From Bacilli bacterium (lineage in GTDB: Bacteria; Bacillota_I; Bacilli_A; RF39; UBA660), in assembly GCA_028703035.1 (NCBI GenBank), contig JAQVNR010000034.1, positions 1 through 14,567 on the forward strand: a DNA stretch of 14,567 nucleotides, given 5' to 3'. The translations under genes and the position numbers were made by a program. The notes beneath the pieces were generated by a model. That model was not told the origin of the DNA and did no database searches. It saw nothing but the letters and a program-made list of their open reading frames with translations. Position 1 is the stretch's first letter. Each line of letters begins with the position of its first letter. Shown piece by piece: positions 14,455 through 14,567 of this stretch.

Positions 14455-14567
14455 CTATAAAAGTGTAATAAGTAAATTACTGAAAGTAATTGAAAATTAC
14501 ACTTCTTTTTATTATGATTGAGGTGATTGGTTAACGTTCTTCTTTTAGAGTTAAAGTACTCGTCATA
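14455..14567. mobile_element. Possible end of an inserted element
   Basis: At 14455 the nucleotidyltransferase reading breaks off and unrelated sequence begins. It opens with AAGTGTAAT (about 14461-14469) and the complementary ATTACACTT at about 14496-14504, enclosing AATTACTGAAAGTAATT, a nested inverted repeat followed on the plus strand by CTTTTTATT. Minus-strand frames in the remaining bases are short (one reads YDEYFNSKRRTLTNHL) and I cannot assign them to a transposase family. Insertion-element end, plus-strand terminator of a neighbouring gene, or both are possible. The other end lies outside the window. Confidence 0.35.

Noticed and set aside
1..14567. CRISPR array or tandem repeat array
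   Set aside because: No regularly spaced repeats are visible; the only clear repeat is the pair of 20-mers nearly 2 kb apart.

Overview
The window is very AT-rich and every gene in it lies on the minus strand, so transcription runs from right to left in these coordinates. Trp is encoded by TGG in the readable genes and no gene needs TGA read as Trp, so the genetic code looks standard. The low GC, GGAGG-type ribosome binding sites, formyltransferase, acetate kinase next to NrnA/MgpA, and a ThiI without a rhodanese domain suggest an uncultured, possibly gut-associated, member of the Bacillota (class Bacilli, towards the RF39/Erysipelotrichia/Mollicutes side). This placement is inference only.

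Left part (about 1-5.65 kb), housekeeping: fmt (methionyl-tRNA formyltransferase) overlaps a small membrane-anchored protein gene downstream. A 376-base stretch between fmt and nrnA holds short reading frames that look like debris of a mobile or ATPase gene. ackA and nrnA form a tight pair: nrnA starts at a TTG 15 bases after the ackA stop, and an intrinsic terminator wraps around the nrnA stop codon. Upstream lies thiI, followed by a possible 58-codon gene whose stop codon sits inside a strong bidirectional terminator.

Middle part (about 5.8-11.7 kb), accessory: four separately arranged genes, two or three with a visible promoter and two with clear terminators. They are a DUF7309/DUF6930-like protein, a coiled-coil and Cys-cluster protein of unknown function, a radical SAM/SPASM enzyme fused to a MazG-like nucleotide pyrophosphohydrolase domain, and a large all-helical protein whose reading frame is broken by a stop at codon 16. 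A decayed tRNA-Arg(UCU) lies between the last two. The radical SAM segment, together with the tRNA remnant, is bounded by perfect 20-base direct repeats. The radical SAM-MazG fusion is the most unusual protein here.

Right part (about 11.9-14.57 kb): an acyl-CoA synthetase-type adenylating enzyme lies downstream of a sugar-phosphate nucleotidyltransferase-like gene that has lost its N-terminus at about 14454. Beyond that junction the DNA is unrelated and carries a nested inverted repeat, consistent with the end of an inserted element. A broken gene, a truncated gene, a decayed tRNA and repeats in one window point to a region that has been rearranged repeatedly.
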